NCBI GenBank assembly: GCA_029747015.1
Contig: JAKOGI010000186.1
Span: 670,001 to 734,000, forward strand
Direction of reading: 5' to 3'
Length of the DNA stretch: 64,000 nt
Origin: Carnegiea gigantea
Lineage: Eukaryota > Streptophyta > Magnoliopsida > Caryophyllales > Cactaceae
Both the position numbers and the translations under genes were made by a program. This document shows positions 45,501 through 58,327 of this stretch, in pieces; the stretch's first letter is position 1, and the number at the start of each line of letters is the position of its first letter. A model generated the notes under the pieces. It saw nothing but the letters and a program-made list of their open reading frames with translations. It was not told the DNA's origin and did not search any database.

Positions 45501-48500
45501 TAAGGAATAGTGGAATTTGATATTGGATAAGCAAGGTCATCTAAATGCCTTTACGTAGGACAAATGGAAAACATTATGCATTCTTTGTGTCAGCAATGAG
45601 CTCCCATTTGTAGGCCACTTTAACAACAACATGAAAGTGACCACAACGTGTAGGGGACAATTTTGAATAACCCTCCCTCAGAACAGTAACCTTCTGTAAG
45701 GCTAAAGTTCTAGGCCAACCCCAACTTCACATAGCTGATTAGGCTGATCCTTTTAATGCTAGATGAGTTTAATCATGGCTTGCATTTTTCCATAAAACCT
45801 GCCAACAGCCTCAAACTAGTCTCACAGAGAAGATAGAGCAAGCGAATGTGGTGAGACAAAAGTTGAATATAACTTAATATGTGACCTATCAACCAACAGG
45901 TGAGAAAAAATTTGTAGCACCATCCAATGAAGACACCATGAAGTCTGCTCTTCAAACTTCTCAGACCACATACACCTAATATGAGCCTCTGAGCATCCAG
46001 ACAACACTTCTATTCACCAATCAGTTTTGGATGGTAGGCTGAAAGCAATAGCCAACAGAAAAGCCCCATGAACTGAGAAGCAGGACAGCAGAACTGACAA
46101 CACGAGAACACGAACGTCTAGAGCACATGTTCATCAATCAAAGCATGGTAAGCTAACAGCAAAAGATAAACTTCCTGAAGTCAGAAGAAAGCTGGCCAGA
46201 GTTGACATAAGCTTCTCATTGATGTGGCTATAGGGCGTACTTAAAGGGTTGTCCAACTCCACATCTACAACAGGACAGAAAGTAAATGAACATAGGCAAC
46301 CCATGCAAACGATTTGCTCTCCGATATTAGCTGTCATGTTGAACATTATTTGATTTCTAAGCTCTAATCTGTAATGGACGCATGATAATAACCAAGTGTC
46401 TGGCTTTTTTTTGGGGGGGGGGGGGGGGCAGGTCATTCAGTGTTCCATACTCCCTCACCACAAGGAAATGAAGACCCTAGGGTTCGGACCTAAGTCTCTT
46501 AGGTGGCACTATAGGTCAATGTTCCTAATAGGAAGGTGAAAGTGAGTGGTGCCCCAATCCCTCCTTGGAAGTAGGAATTTAAAAGTACTTTTTGGGTTGG
46601 CAAAAGACGGAGAAAATGATTGAACACGAGAATGAGATTTGTTGGAGTCAAACATAGAGATCATGCTGGGGTGAGTCTTCTAGGCTATCCAATGGTCCTA
46701 TACTTCCAGAATAACTTGAGATCAAATTAACATCTTTATGTCAACAAGAGAAAAGGGCCATCAGTACTTAAGAGGAGATGATGCAAACAAAAAATAAAGG
46801 TCTGACAGATAAGCGAAAAATGATTTTAGGGAATATTCTCAAAAGGCATTCATGTTTTGATATTTTTGTTATTTTCATATTAAATTTTATAGTGAATCTT
46901 AAAAAACCAAAACAGGGATAATTAGTATCATTTAAGTCAACTTAATTCCCTGAGCTATTAGAATTATTTTACATAAAATAACGTTAGAAATCTTTATCCT
47001 TTCCTAGTGAATTTTAGACTTTTAATTTTCAAGGCTTCTACACTCAAAGGATTTATAGCTAACTTCCTTAAGAAGATGGAGAAAACCACACCAGATTATA
47101 CGATATGAATGATTCAGTTTAGTTAAATCAAGTTAATTATTTCTTTGCCAGAGATTTATTTTGGTCCTGTCTGAACCGAAGTGTCCTAGACTATCTAGTA
47201 CAAGAATCACTCTAAAAGCATCCTACATTAAAGGGAATCCAATTTGGGAGGAGGGGGTAGACATCAGCATTCTATCACTTTTTTCTATAATGTAATTGTA
47301 TGAATTATCGAATTTATGAGAGCAAGCAGAAGACTAAGGCTATTCATCAATAGAAGTAGCCGAATAGCAATTCAGCGGAGGTTCCATTGGACAAAATGGA
47401 CAATCTCAGTAACAGAGTGATGTTAAGAAGGATATTCTTACTGGATTTGGCAGGTATGTTCCTGTTCCACTGCGATATCTCGGTGGTTCATCTACATACT
47501 GTTGGTAGACTGCAGTGGGTCTATTTGACATGGACTGAAGAGGAGTGACAGGAACAAGGTGAGGACCATAATTTATAAGGTGAGAAAAAAGATTCATATT
47601 TGTTGCAACAGGTCTTCCAGGACCGTCCCAAGGAAAGCGGCCTTGTAAGTACATAGGAGGCACAACAACAGGAGAGGGACAAATAGCTGGTGCAGGATAC
47701 CGTGAGCTTTGGCATAACCTGCCATATTGCAGATTTTGCCAGTGGCTAGCAAAGTCACTGTTGAGAATATCACCCTTTAGCTCCTCTGCTGACTCTATTG
47801 CAGTTGCTTTTCTCATGGGACTATAGGCGTTCAAGACCTCAGGTGCATTATATCCCTCAGATAAATCAAAATTTTGACCAGAATCGCTATCATCAGGACC
47901 CTCCTGCCCACCTACGTTACTACTTGATGGATCAGAAGTTCCTGAGTCGGTGGGAAAATTATACATCGGAAGCATAGTAAGGAAAGGTACTGGCGGTCCT
48001 GTCGGATAAAATGCAAAAGGAACAACCCCAGAATTATCCATTGATCTTTGCCGGGAGGCAGGACCCAGAAGCATAGGAGCAATAGGTACTACTGAATCAG
48101 TACCACTGGTCAGGATTACTTCAGAGCCAGGCAAGTTATGATTTGACCCATGCATAGCAGATGCAGATTGAGATGATGTGCTTCTTTCTTCAATTTCATT
48201 TTGCATGGTTGCCATGGTATTCCAATCTCTATATTCATCATCTGCTTCAGTAGTGGCATGTTCATAGACATTTTTCCCTTTTCCATGAACACTGGAAGGT
48301 GCAACTACAGAACGTACAGTTTTCCTACCTCGTTTGTCTTTAGCAGCCTTCGAGATTCTTGCAGAAGATCCATCCCAGGAACTCTCAGATGATGTCTTAC
48401 TTCTCACTGAACCAGACTGCGAAGCAGAACAGAACCTTGCACTGGATATTCTGTCATCTGAGTGCACCTCATTTACTATGTTATCTGGCTGCTGCAAGGT

Positions 48501-51500
48501 TTCTACATAATCATCCCTCGTTGACCCTCGACTCTCCTGTGTAAATCTACCCTGTGCTTCAAACAAACTCCCCGAACTACATCTATGAGAAGGAATAAAG
48601 TTGGAGTTTGCAGACGTTGATGGCTGTCTCTCATCTGAATGAAAATCTGAACATGCATCATCGATGCGAAACCCCCCATTTGAAGCCACACCTCGCTCAC
48701 GCCAATATTCAGTATCAACATCTCCACGTACCATTTCAGAAGAACCAATGTCCTTATTACCTTGAGCACTTAAATCTTCTGCATTTGTCGACAACCCAAC
48801 ACCTGGAAAATATTGGGTCAGTGGAGATGACACCAGACCCTGATGAAACTGCAGGTTTGTGGCCCAGTAAGGATCAATCAAGGGAATGTTAGTTGGAACC
48901 ATCCCAGCGATGGTTCTTTGACCATATCCCATAGAAGCCAACACTGAGGGGGAGATTGGTAGAGGCAAATGTGTTGAAGCCAAATTCACCGGCATACGTA
49001 TCTGTCCAGCAAAATTATGAACAGAAGACGACGCCATCAAGTTTACAAGATCTTGCTCTTCTTGACGCATCCCTTGAGCCCCCATCACAGCAGCAGGACC
49101 CTGACCCTCTCTAATGAGGCCATTTCCAGATTCATCATCATAGCCACCTGAAACACTGTTTGAATCAGCGGCAACATCAAGCCTATGATGAGAGGAGCTG
49201 TGCCTGCCTGACAAAGGATCATCTGATGAGGATGCAGTGCTAAAAGTGGACACAGTTTCAGATGTCATGTTTTTCCTTCGGCCACCCTCCATCTTCACAG
49301 AGGCTATCTGGGATTTCCCACTTTCAGGAGGCTTATTACGCCTTCGAGAAGATGCATCATAATATGCGTCAGTGAGCTCTGGGCTTGACCGTGTCCTGGC
49401 AAAAAGATATCTCCCCTGCATTTCATTGACCCTCTGATCAGGTTTCCAGCTTCTCTGATTTCTCCCAACCTGTGTACTCTGATTAGAATTGCCTTTCTCA
49501 GTCTGATCTGACATCATTGCGCCGTTCAAACTAATATAACCCTTCTGACCCTGTGCCTGAGCAATTGCAGAGAAATCATTGCTTTGAGAAGTGCTGTCCA
49601 CTACATAGGTATCGTGTTGAGAGGATAGGGAACGAGAACTTGCTACGGCCTCAATCTCAATTTCATTAACAGATGGATATTTGTACTTCACAAACTTGTC
49701 TGTTTTCAGGCAACTCGAAGCATTCCATTGATTATCGAAAGCATGATTCTGACTTGATGGCCTTGATTCCCACAAGTCACCAATTGGTGCATCCGGACGG
49801 ATGCCACTACCATGCCTCTCCCACGTGTTCATGAAAAACTGGTTCAACTCAAAGACGATGTTCTCTTTTGGGCACTCAAGCAACCTCGCTAACCTTTTGG
49901 CCCCAAATGCAAATGCACTGCGTATTCTATAGAAGTTTCCTGAAATAACACGTGAAACAATTTGTATTAAGAAATTGTACATACTGAATAAGTCAAATGC
50001 TAATCAGAGTGATTTTAACTTCCACTTACGGCTTGTTCTTTTAATTGGTAAATATTAATTTACTAACTCTTCTCAATCCTTACAATTCTTACCAATGCTA
50101 ACCAGCTTCAACCATTTATCCCAAAAAAATCCCAATCCTCACCAATTTTTATCAATCCTTACCAATCTTTTCCAATCTTTCCCAATCCTTGCACATTTTT
50201 TTTCCTTTCATTTCTACCCCTTACAAAAATTTCCCAACTCTAACCAACTTTTCCCAATCTTTCCCCATCCTTCAGAATCTTGACCTATCCTTTCAAAAAA
50301 AATAGCAATCCATCCCAACTTTGACTAGTCCTCAACGATCCTTCCCAATCTCACCGATATTTGCAATAGATCCTACATGATGATACATAAATCCATCTGG
50401 AGAATGAACCACAACAACGTTTATTGATTATCAAGGAAGTTACTATGTGACAGGTCACAGAAAAAATATTTTCCTTTCCTCCTGCCTGATACCCCCTTTT
50501 TAGGTGCACAGGCGATCAACCCATGCCTTTGGTGACAACTCTCAAAGACTTTAGCAAACATTAAATGATAAAAGATCATGGCTAAATAAAAACATAACAA
50601 CGCCTCCAGCTATCCAAATTGCACACTGAAAAATATTGAACACACTACAACAAGAGCAAGTCAGAAATGCCACATAAAATATAGAGCAAAAGAGACCATT
50701 TATTCCATTTTCTTTTCTAAAATTATTGGTATAAATCCACCGGAAGAAACAGACTCAACAGAGACAGACGAAAGCCACATATGACATACTTGAACCCCTT
50801 TTATAGTCAGGATAGTCAAAATACCTTTACTAACACTTCTCCCAAGGTTGTTGTTCACACGCAAAGGATCAATCACGTTGAAATACTTGGAGCTAAAAGG
50901 CTGCCCCTGATTTTCTAGGCCTCCAGGGAAGACAGCATAAACATAAGTACAAGCATTAAGAAACAGCTTACTTAGCAGCAACTCTCCACCATCTTTACGA
51001 GGAGGCTCCGCTGCAAAATAACCATCACAAAGAACTTAGAAACACCATCAACATGTGAACGTTTCGGCAATTATACAGCTGCGAGGATGACATTTACCAG
51101 TTACATCAGGAAGTGAGCTAATAGGTACAGGGCCCCATAAACTCACACAAAAATTGTCCCAATCAAAATTACTAAAGAATTCCAAAAAACGGTAAAGAAC
51201 CTGAAAAAACAAATAAGTATTAGTTCATGCAACAATGAATACAGGGTCTAACCCGGTAAAACGAAAGCAAGACATAAGGATAGCACCTCAAGGGGTCCAG
51301 CAAATGAATTGTTGAAAACATGAAATATGTAAAGAACCAAGGTCTCCAGGGCATAAGTAGAGATAAGCCCATGATGAGCACCCAGTATACGACTCTCGTA
51401 GTAACACCAGGCCTTGATTAATATAATACTGCGCTTAAACAGATGATTCTGATTTATCAAATGGTCAACCTACAGTCAACAGCAAAGCAATTTAAAATAT

Positions 51501-54500
51501 CATAGCTGAATAATAATGTTGGACAGTATCCCATGTCTAGAAAATAAATTATCACCTCCTCAAGAAAACAGAGGGTGCATAACCCACCCAGTTGATTAAA
51601 TGATATGTCCACAACAATATTCTCCACGAGACACTTTATTATCTTGACCTGCACAAATGTCAAACAGAATACAAACATTCTGAAAAGTATTTAAAGGACA
51701 TACATCCAATGATAGGAAACCTAGATAACGCAACCTTAGCGATGTAAATAAAGTTTTGACTATGGAGGATACTTCATCTCAGGCTGTAAAACTATTTGTA
51801 TGGATATTTCTAACTCAACAAGACAGAAGTTGAAACAAATATCTAAAATGTAAACAACTTACAACACAATTTACATGTCCTATCCCCCCTCCCCCAAAAG
51901 GGGGGGGGGGGGGGGCGATCCATCCTAGAAGGGGAAAATATCTCCACTACAGAAAAACACCCAATGGTCCCATTTTAGCCTTCCCCTTAGAGAGACCAAT
52001 TCCCAAAGACCGATTCGAAAATTTGTCCACTATGTGAACGTAGTTATGCAAAGGGATTAAATCATCAGTAAATAATATAAATATTGTGAATATTACACTC
52101 ACTCTACTCTCCCTCACTTTTTCCAGTAAATATTGTGAATTTATGTGTACCAATGTGTTTCATGAGTCGTGGAAGCTTTATCGATAATGCACTTCTACAG
52201 GATCAAGATACTCCTAAATATTACTTCTTTAAAAACTAAGCAGAAAACGACAAAAGACAAAATCTCAAAGCAGTTGGCATCGAAGACTCACTTCTGCCTG
52301 GATGTACTGAACCTCTTTCACGCAAAATTCAGCATTTTCATTCTTCTCCTCACTCTCCAACATATCACGCACATGACTGGCCCATGTGTCCTTCAGTGAC
52401 AGATCCTTACTAAATGCTGTCAAGTCAATGTCCCCATCAGGCAAATATGTCTTGAGAGGAACAGAACCAAAAGTGAAGACCTGTAATATAGTAAACAAAA
52501 ACTTTCAAAATGAAGAACAGAAATCCGGTAAATGTATGAACTTCAAACCATTCTCCATGCACAGAGAAACCCTTTTTTATTGAGAAGGTGGGATGGTGTC
52601 AAAGGAAAAACTTTTGGAAAGAAAAGCATGATACAAAAATGAAATAAGCTCTGCCACCAGAAAGATGAATGAAATATCCTCTCATGAAGCACTCTAATTT
52701 ATAAACATGAGCATTGAAATTTAGAAGGCAACATCATACAAGAGTATCACAGGTAGAAAACAAAGCACGAAAATACCAGAGCCTAATGCTTTTTAGAAAA
52801 CCAAAAGCAAAAAGGGAGGAGGCATCCACATACTTCCATCACTGCCAGCAAGCTGAGCAATGGAGACGTGGCTGCACAACGCAGCATTCGTTGATGAGAA
52901 AAAAGCACAACTCCATTAGCAAACCCCCTGCCCCCGAGAAAAAGGAGGGTAAATCCGGTAAAAGGAGAAAAAAAAAAAATTAAATCTTATGATCAGAGTA
53001 CACTGGAGGTCTGGAGCTCTAACCAAGGGGCACTTTGAATGCAATGTGTACTAGCATAATGTATCTTGTGCCTGTCCACGAACACCTCCAGATCTCAGAA
53101 TTCTAGAACGTGATTGATTAACTAAAGAAGCTTGAAGTTATAATAGTAGTTGATAAATCATGGAGAACAACCAAAAAGAGCACAAGCATAAAACTAACGG
53201 CAAAATACTCTTCCTCTACAGCTATCACAGAATATTATCATGTTTTATTAGGAAGGAAACTAATCAAAGAAAAATTACCGCAAAGAATCCTAAAAATCTA
53301 ATTACATCCAGAAATTGCTATCAACATATCAGTTACTTACATCGAACAAGAAGAACAAAAATCCTCTCCAAAAATACACATTCTTCATCCACATATCCTC
53401 AATGCGCTCAAGAGATGCCTCCTCGCCTAAAAAACACGGACACTAATGCGAAACACGACACCAACAAGTTGACACATGACTTTTTCAAAAGTTAGAACAC
53501 GACAAGTACAATGGACGTGTTTTGATAGAAAATTTTATTTAATTATTTGGGTGTTTGTAGTCCATTCGATATTTTTAGCTTTGAAGGAGTTGTATTTGGA
53601 TGAGAACAATAAGAAATTACTCACAGAGTGAGTGATCTACAATTGTCAATAACAAAACCCAATTTCTTGGTGCCATATGTGCATTTGGATGTGTTTGAAA
53701 TTGTCCAAGGAGTGTCCAAGAGTGTCGGTGCCAGACACGAAAAGTTACAGAGAGTGTCAGACCTTCTTAGCTCATACCATAGAAAACTATCTTGCTTCTC
53801 CAACCAAAATGGCATGAGGAGTAAAAATAATGACTCCTATTAACTTCTCTTTCAAAGGCACTATCCCAAGCCAAGAAATGGTTTGCACTAGATTTTGCGA
53901 ACACCAGGAAAAGCCCCAAGGCATTAATAAGCAGCGGTCAACATATTCTGACACCTCTTTGCACATGAAGCACCTATTGATCAAGATTTTCCCCTCTTTG
54001 CAAATTATCACATCTAACAATTTTGCCTTATGTTACTCCCCAAGCAAAGAAGGACGCTTAAGTGGTGCGGGAGACTTCCAAATTGTTCATCCTCAAAAGC
54101 TAGAGATGTTGAAGAAGGAAAAGAGGCCAATATCTTCAAAGCATACGATTTAACCGCAAACTTTCAAGTAGAATTGACGCTCCAACCATGGATTCCAAAA
54201 AGACGTCGTTCCGCACCGAAACGGCTGCATCAGAAAGGTTTTGGCCTTAAGTGAACCGAGTTCACCACCGTTTACACCATGGAAAGTCCACGATGACCTT
54301 TCTAGAACAGAGAAAGGCCGCAATATCAGCTGCGACCACCATTCTATAGGCGTTCCAGAATATAGACCAATTTTACATTTTCAATTTATTAAGTTTTCAA
54401 CAACTTGTATGATTTTTACACATATTTGTTGTAACCTTGTTATAGTATACTAATAATCAAATTATAAAGTCACTTTTCAAAGTACAAGTACCAACATTGT

Positions 54501-55437
54501 TTAGTGATTTTTTTATTTAAAAAAATTCACTCCATGCCAACTGCGATCCACTATGTGATTGCCACATTAGCATGATTCCACAATACCGCACCTGTTACTA
54601 CAATCACGATCAAAGCCACATTTTGAATCCTAGACTCCAACTAACCATACCATGGAGAATAAGTCTTTCTAAGAGAACCATTCAGCATGCTGAAAAGGCT
54701 CATAATGCAATCACCATGTGAGAAGGCATCATAAAGGAAGGGCCCAAAACGCAAGAGTCAGAAGTTTAATCATAATAACCAAGACACAGAAGCATCCGTA
54801 TGCATTGCCAGCATAAAATGACAGGAGAAAAGGTCCCCCACAGAAGCACCTTCAGACATCATGCCAGAAATAGATATGAGGAAGCATCTCCAAGACTCCA
54901 ACCCTATAAGAGATATGATGATAGAATTGATCCCACCCTTTAGTAATGAACATTCGAAGACTCAAGACTACATGTATTTCAAGAATCTAAATGTAATTTT
55001 GAAAAACCTACAAGTCAGCCGGTTCCTTAGTGAGCAAAATAGAATACATATATGTCATGGAGACAGCAGTGAACAAAGTCATTGATGCATTAGAGACTAA
55101 AAACAAACATATTATGAATCAGTATTGTTAAAGTACTTGCAAAAAATTCCAACATGACGATGGATGACAAATCATAGCATCACTAAATAACGATAGCAGC
55201 TTTCACCTGACAAGGGAAGCATTTCATGATCAGCTGCTGCACGTATTCTGCAACAGCATTTCTCCGTTCCTCGGATGGTTGGTTGGGCTGAATGCAGGTT
55301 ATAAGCTCTGCTGTTCTCTCCTCGGCCATTGACCATCGTTTTGAATCGAGAACGCGAATCACAGAAGTAGAAACATTGGGCAATAATCCATTTGGCAGTA
55401 GCCCACTTGGCTGTGGCCATCCCTCATGCTCGCCCAT
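42506..55437 (-). CDS. Nucleotidyltransferase / PAP-OAS1 substrate-binding-domain protein (At3g61690-like)
   Basis: Nine exons on the minus strand: 55437-55207, 52480-52292, 51648-51556, 51469-51287, 51200-51098, 51010-50825, 49939-47442, 43617-43037, 42620-42506; 1392 aa. The ATG at 55437 gives MGEHEGWPQP, the usual family start. The pol-beta-type core has FGSVPLKTYLPDGDIDLTAF (GS at 82-83, Asp94 and Asp96) and a third Asp in VVDISFN (154). The PAP/OAS1 substrate-binding helices follow (FKRSIILIKAWCYYESRILG, then HHGLISTYALETLVLY), and NVIDPLRVNNNLGRSVSKGN closes the domain near residue 330. So the catalytic carboxylates are present and nucleotide addition to RNA is plausible, though the substrate is unknown. 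The C-terminal thousand residues are Ser/Gly/Pro/Gln-rich and probably disordered, ending with a conserved KDEDFPPLIFQNQG motif. The last intron has a GC donor. The 3.8-kb intron 7 and 2.7-kb intron 1 carry MITEs. Confidence 0.92.
42621..43036 (-). other. GC-AG intron (last intron of the nucleotidyltransferase gene)
   Basis: Exon 8 ends CCAAAG and the intron begins GCAAGT; it ends TTTTGCCAG before exon 9. No GT donor nearby keeps the frame into the conserved SLAQGNYQFKDEDFPPL exon. AG|GCAAGT is the strong consensus required of GC donors. The same donor is kept in the duplicate at 59059-59053. Confidence 0.85.
44603..44767. mobile_element. 165-bp MITE with CATGGATTC inverted termini
   Basis: Left end CATGGATTCAAAATGTGG; right end complemented CAAGGATTCCAAATGCGG, about 18 bp of inverted termini with a few mismatches. 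Flanks are CATCCTACC and CCTCCTACT, a degenerate 9-bp duplication as in Mutator-type elements. The paralogous site at 60448-60456 has a single CCTCCTACT and no element. The interior is unusually GC-rich (CCGCGA, GCCGCG) for this window and can fold back. Confidence 0.75.
46405..46428. repeat. T8G16 compound homopolymer
   Basis: Eight T followed by sixteen G in intron 7 of the nucleotidyltransferase gene. Confidence 0.85.
50040..50370 (-). repeat. Purine-rich dispersed repeat, copy 2 (inverted)
   Basis: On the plus strand a C/T-rich run of CCAATCCTTACCAATC-type units; complemented it matches 41075-41310. The left edge reads TTGTTCTTTTAATTGGTAAATA, resembling the terminus of the MITE-like element at 25186. 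It lies in intron 6 of the nucleotidyltransferase gene. Confidence 0.55.
51883..51917. repeat. C-run / AAAA / G-run palindrome in intron
   Basis: CCCCCCTCCCCC, then AAAAG and about 17 G. It is the one tract in the window where the C and G runs face each other, so it can form a near-perfect hairpin. Confidence 0.85.
52481..55206 (-). other. Intron 1 of the nucleotidyltransferase gene (2.7 kb)
   Basis: No exon recognised. It contains the 441-bp MITE at 54190-54630; ORFs are short. Confidence 0.55.
54190..54630. mobile_element. 441-bp MITE related to the 44603 element
   Basis: Left end GGATTCCAAAAAGACG; right end complemented GGATTCAAAATGTGGC, the same terminus as the 165-bp element at 44603. 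Shared inner words include GAAACGGC, AGAAAGGTTTTGG and TGAACC. The middle is AT-rich, unlike the short copy. It lies in intron 1 of the nucleotidyltransferase gene. Confidence 0.65.
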
Positions 55438-56440
55438 GCAAGGCAAAGGCTATTCCCTTTACTCAGCCTATCACTAAAAAAAACCCAAACCAGAAACAGC
55501 AAATATACTCCCCTATTCAGCCCAAAACAGACGAGTATAGGAGGGTGGAAACTACGAGTACAACAAAATTCACAGGCTTCCCAAAATTCCCAGCCAGCAA
55601 TGTTCTTTTCACCCAAATCAAAAATGTGAAGAAGGGAAAAAAAGAAGAAGAAGAAAACTGCCCTGGGATATTACTAATCTACAATTAGTCTTCCCCAAAA
55701 CAGTTGCACAATATTCATCACAAATACTCTAATCACCGCCCAACCACAAAAACGCAGAAAATCTCTAATATTAGGTTGCTCCTAGTAACTTTACAATGGC
55801 TCTGTTGATCATTCAATATCAAACCAAGCAAAAAAAAGCAACCAAATTTGCAATTAAAGCCCCAAAACGACCCTGTCTGGGCAGAGTTAGGGCAAATTGG
55901 ATTGACCCAACTTGGCAAAAATAAAACCCTAACTCAAAATGCCAGAAATTTCTCCAACTGGGTTACAATACCGTGGTCACTGCAATGTCGACGAATACCC
56001 TTTTTCCTTTTTTAAAAATTTGGGCAGATGGGTAATCAAAGATTGAGAAAACCCCGCTGGGGAAAACGCTGCTTATTGTAAGAAAGTTAGCTCCACGAAC
56101 CCAAAACTATTGGAACAAGCAGAAATGGGTATGGATCGGCAGAAAATGAAAGAAAAGAGAAGAGGGGATTTCCGGATTTGTTGTCAAACAAGGAGGGGGG
56201 TTTTCTTTTTTGAAATAGGAAATTTAACTATAGTAAGGGGGGAAAGGGGGGAAATGCAGGTTGTGGGCGGATGATTGATGATTGAGATCAGAGAAGAGAA
56301 TTTTGCTGTTGTTTGGGGAAGAGAGAGAAAGTCAGTGTAGACTAGAGAGAGAAGTAGGAGCGAGGAGTGCGTGCCTTGCCTCCTCAGTACTGTGTTGCTT
56401 AGCGATGGACCAAGCCAATCGGTTAGTGGGTTCATGGACA
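55438..56440 (-). promoter_or_regulatory. 5' UTR and promoter region of the nucleotidyltransferase gene
   Basis: Upstream on the minus strand of the ATG at 55437. The stretch 56180-56400 is C/T-rich on the minus strand, as plant 5' UTRs often are, and open by chance for 85 codons. No TATA box assigned. Confidence 0.4.
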
Positions 56441-58327
56441 TGGTGGTTGGTTTTTACCCTTAAATTTTTGGGCACTCACGCAAGCGAAGGGGCCATCATA
56501 CAATTGGTTTTAGGCTTCTACCTTATTAAAAAAATAGTTTATCTTATAGAATGGCAAGTGTTTTTATTCTGGTTTTCATTGCAAAAATTAGAATTTAGCT
56601 ATGATGCTCATATAATTTTGGTCATTTGTCATTCTTTATATATTATTTTAATTTTCATGATGCTCAAATATAGTAATTTTTATTTCTTTTATTGCAATAT
56701 GAAAGATTTAGTTAACTGTGTCAATGTTCATATACAATGAGATGAAGGTGGATTGGAATCATACTATACGAGTTCAAGTTTTTCCTTTTGAAATTATAGT
56801 AAACATGCAGAACAAATTTACCTCATAATTTTAAGTGCCTTCTCTATTTCATTTGAACAAGACAAAGTAGATTTGCAATGTATACAATTATAAATTTTTT
56901 AGAAATAAAAAATTAAAATTTAATTTTATGTCAGGTATATCGACCGACATTAGGTCGAAGCACACATATAGAAACCATTTGAACTACTATTAGCCAATAT
57001 AGAATGATATCGGCTAACATTTGACCGGCACCAAACTAAACATTGATCTACACCCATTTTTACCACATTGTATGATTTTCAAAATTATGATTTGTTTTCA
57101 ATATAATCATTGGAAAAGTTTAGTAGATATTGCATGGGTAATGAAAAGCACAACATAATCACACATATTCAGATTAGACATAAGAGATAGTTTTCCTAGT
57201 TGGGTGGAAAAAAAAGAAAAAAAAACCCTCGAAGTTATGCACAATTTGCTATTTACTCTGATGCGCTCCCCGCTGTGGAAAGAATCAAACCATATTGTCA
57301 AATACTTGAAAGTTGAAACGTGAACATGGAACATTAGCTATGTATAATGCAAGCCATACGTTAACAGGACTCAAGGCATATGTAAAGTTTATAACCTGTC
57401 TACGAATCACTTTTAATGTGCATGGTGGTTAAACGCTTTAAATTCTGCAAGGAAAGTTGAGTGCTCCAAATCCTGTTCATACTAGAATGGCTTCATTCAT
57501 TTCATCTTTATTCACCTAGGCTGGTCCTCCCTCGCCCAACGATCATGGAAGAACAAACCGAATTGGCAACTTGGCGACGACAAGGGAGAACTTGAAGACC
57601 TGTAATCTGCGACATTCAAGGCTCTGCTAGGAGGAACTTTAGCCAAAAAAAATAATAATAATAATAACTATGATTCTTTGCTCAATTGAGTTAAAGTTTG
57701 TCAGATCCTGAAAATTCTAACAATTGAATGCTTCTTCCTCCGATCGTTTCCCCTTCCACCACCCATTGCAAACCTGAAAATGGGGAGTTGTCCAGCTTTC
57801 AAGTGCCAGTTCTTTCCCGCCTTTGTCGCTTCATTTGCTTGGGTTTTTTTGGGTCGGGGGGGGGGGGGGTTGCTTATGTACAAAACAAGGCAAATGAATC
57901 CCCTTGTCGCCCCACACCCCATCGCCAAATTCCATCTCAACATGAGTTTCTGTTTCTTTTTCCTTTTTGTGGAACTGGTGAGAACATAACAATTAAACAG
58001 CCCTCCTTCTTCTTTCCATCAACTAAGTTACAGTGTGTCAGAGCCTAAAAATTTCTGGCTACCAAATGCCTCTTCCTCCTTTCCCTTCCACCCCCCATTG
58101 CACACTTCTGAAAATGTGAGAAATTTCCGACCTTACATGCCCCTTTCTTCTTTCCATTCGACCCCTGCTCCGGGGGTGGCACATGCAGGCAAATCTAGCG
58201 TACCAGACGAGCCAGAAGCTCTCACAGCTTAGCCAGCCATCATAACAAAATGATATCCCAACTACTTTTCCGTGCCTGTGATGTAAACAAGACTCTGGTA
58301 ATCGGAGCGCTTTTCATGATAGGTCCT
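56441..58327. other. Spacer between the two nucleotidyltransferase copies
   Basis: AT-rich and gene-free to about 57480. From about 57700 to 57830 and again from 58035 it contains sequences related to the 3' flank of copy 1 at 42200 (CAGA-CCTAAAA..., CTTCCTCC-TTTCCCCTTCCACC, CCCATTGCA), so the flank is present as a third, partial copy. An (AAT)n run is at 57647-57668 and a G-rich run at 57856-57869. Confidence 0.55.

Larger units (their letters stand above)
43618..47441 (-). other. Intron 7 of the nucleotidyltransferase gene (3.8 kb)
   Basis: No exon recognised. The right half of a C9A8 run (44146-44162), a MULE-type MITE (44603-44767) and a T8G16 run (46405-46428) lie here. The part up to about 45500 is duplicated at 59637-61090. 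ORFs on either strand are short and without domains. Confidence 0.6.

Noticed and set aside
55438..55446. Start three codons upstream of the nucleotidyltransferase ATG
   Set aside because: The codon at 55446 is TTG; the family start MGEHEGW is at 55437.
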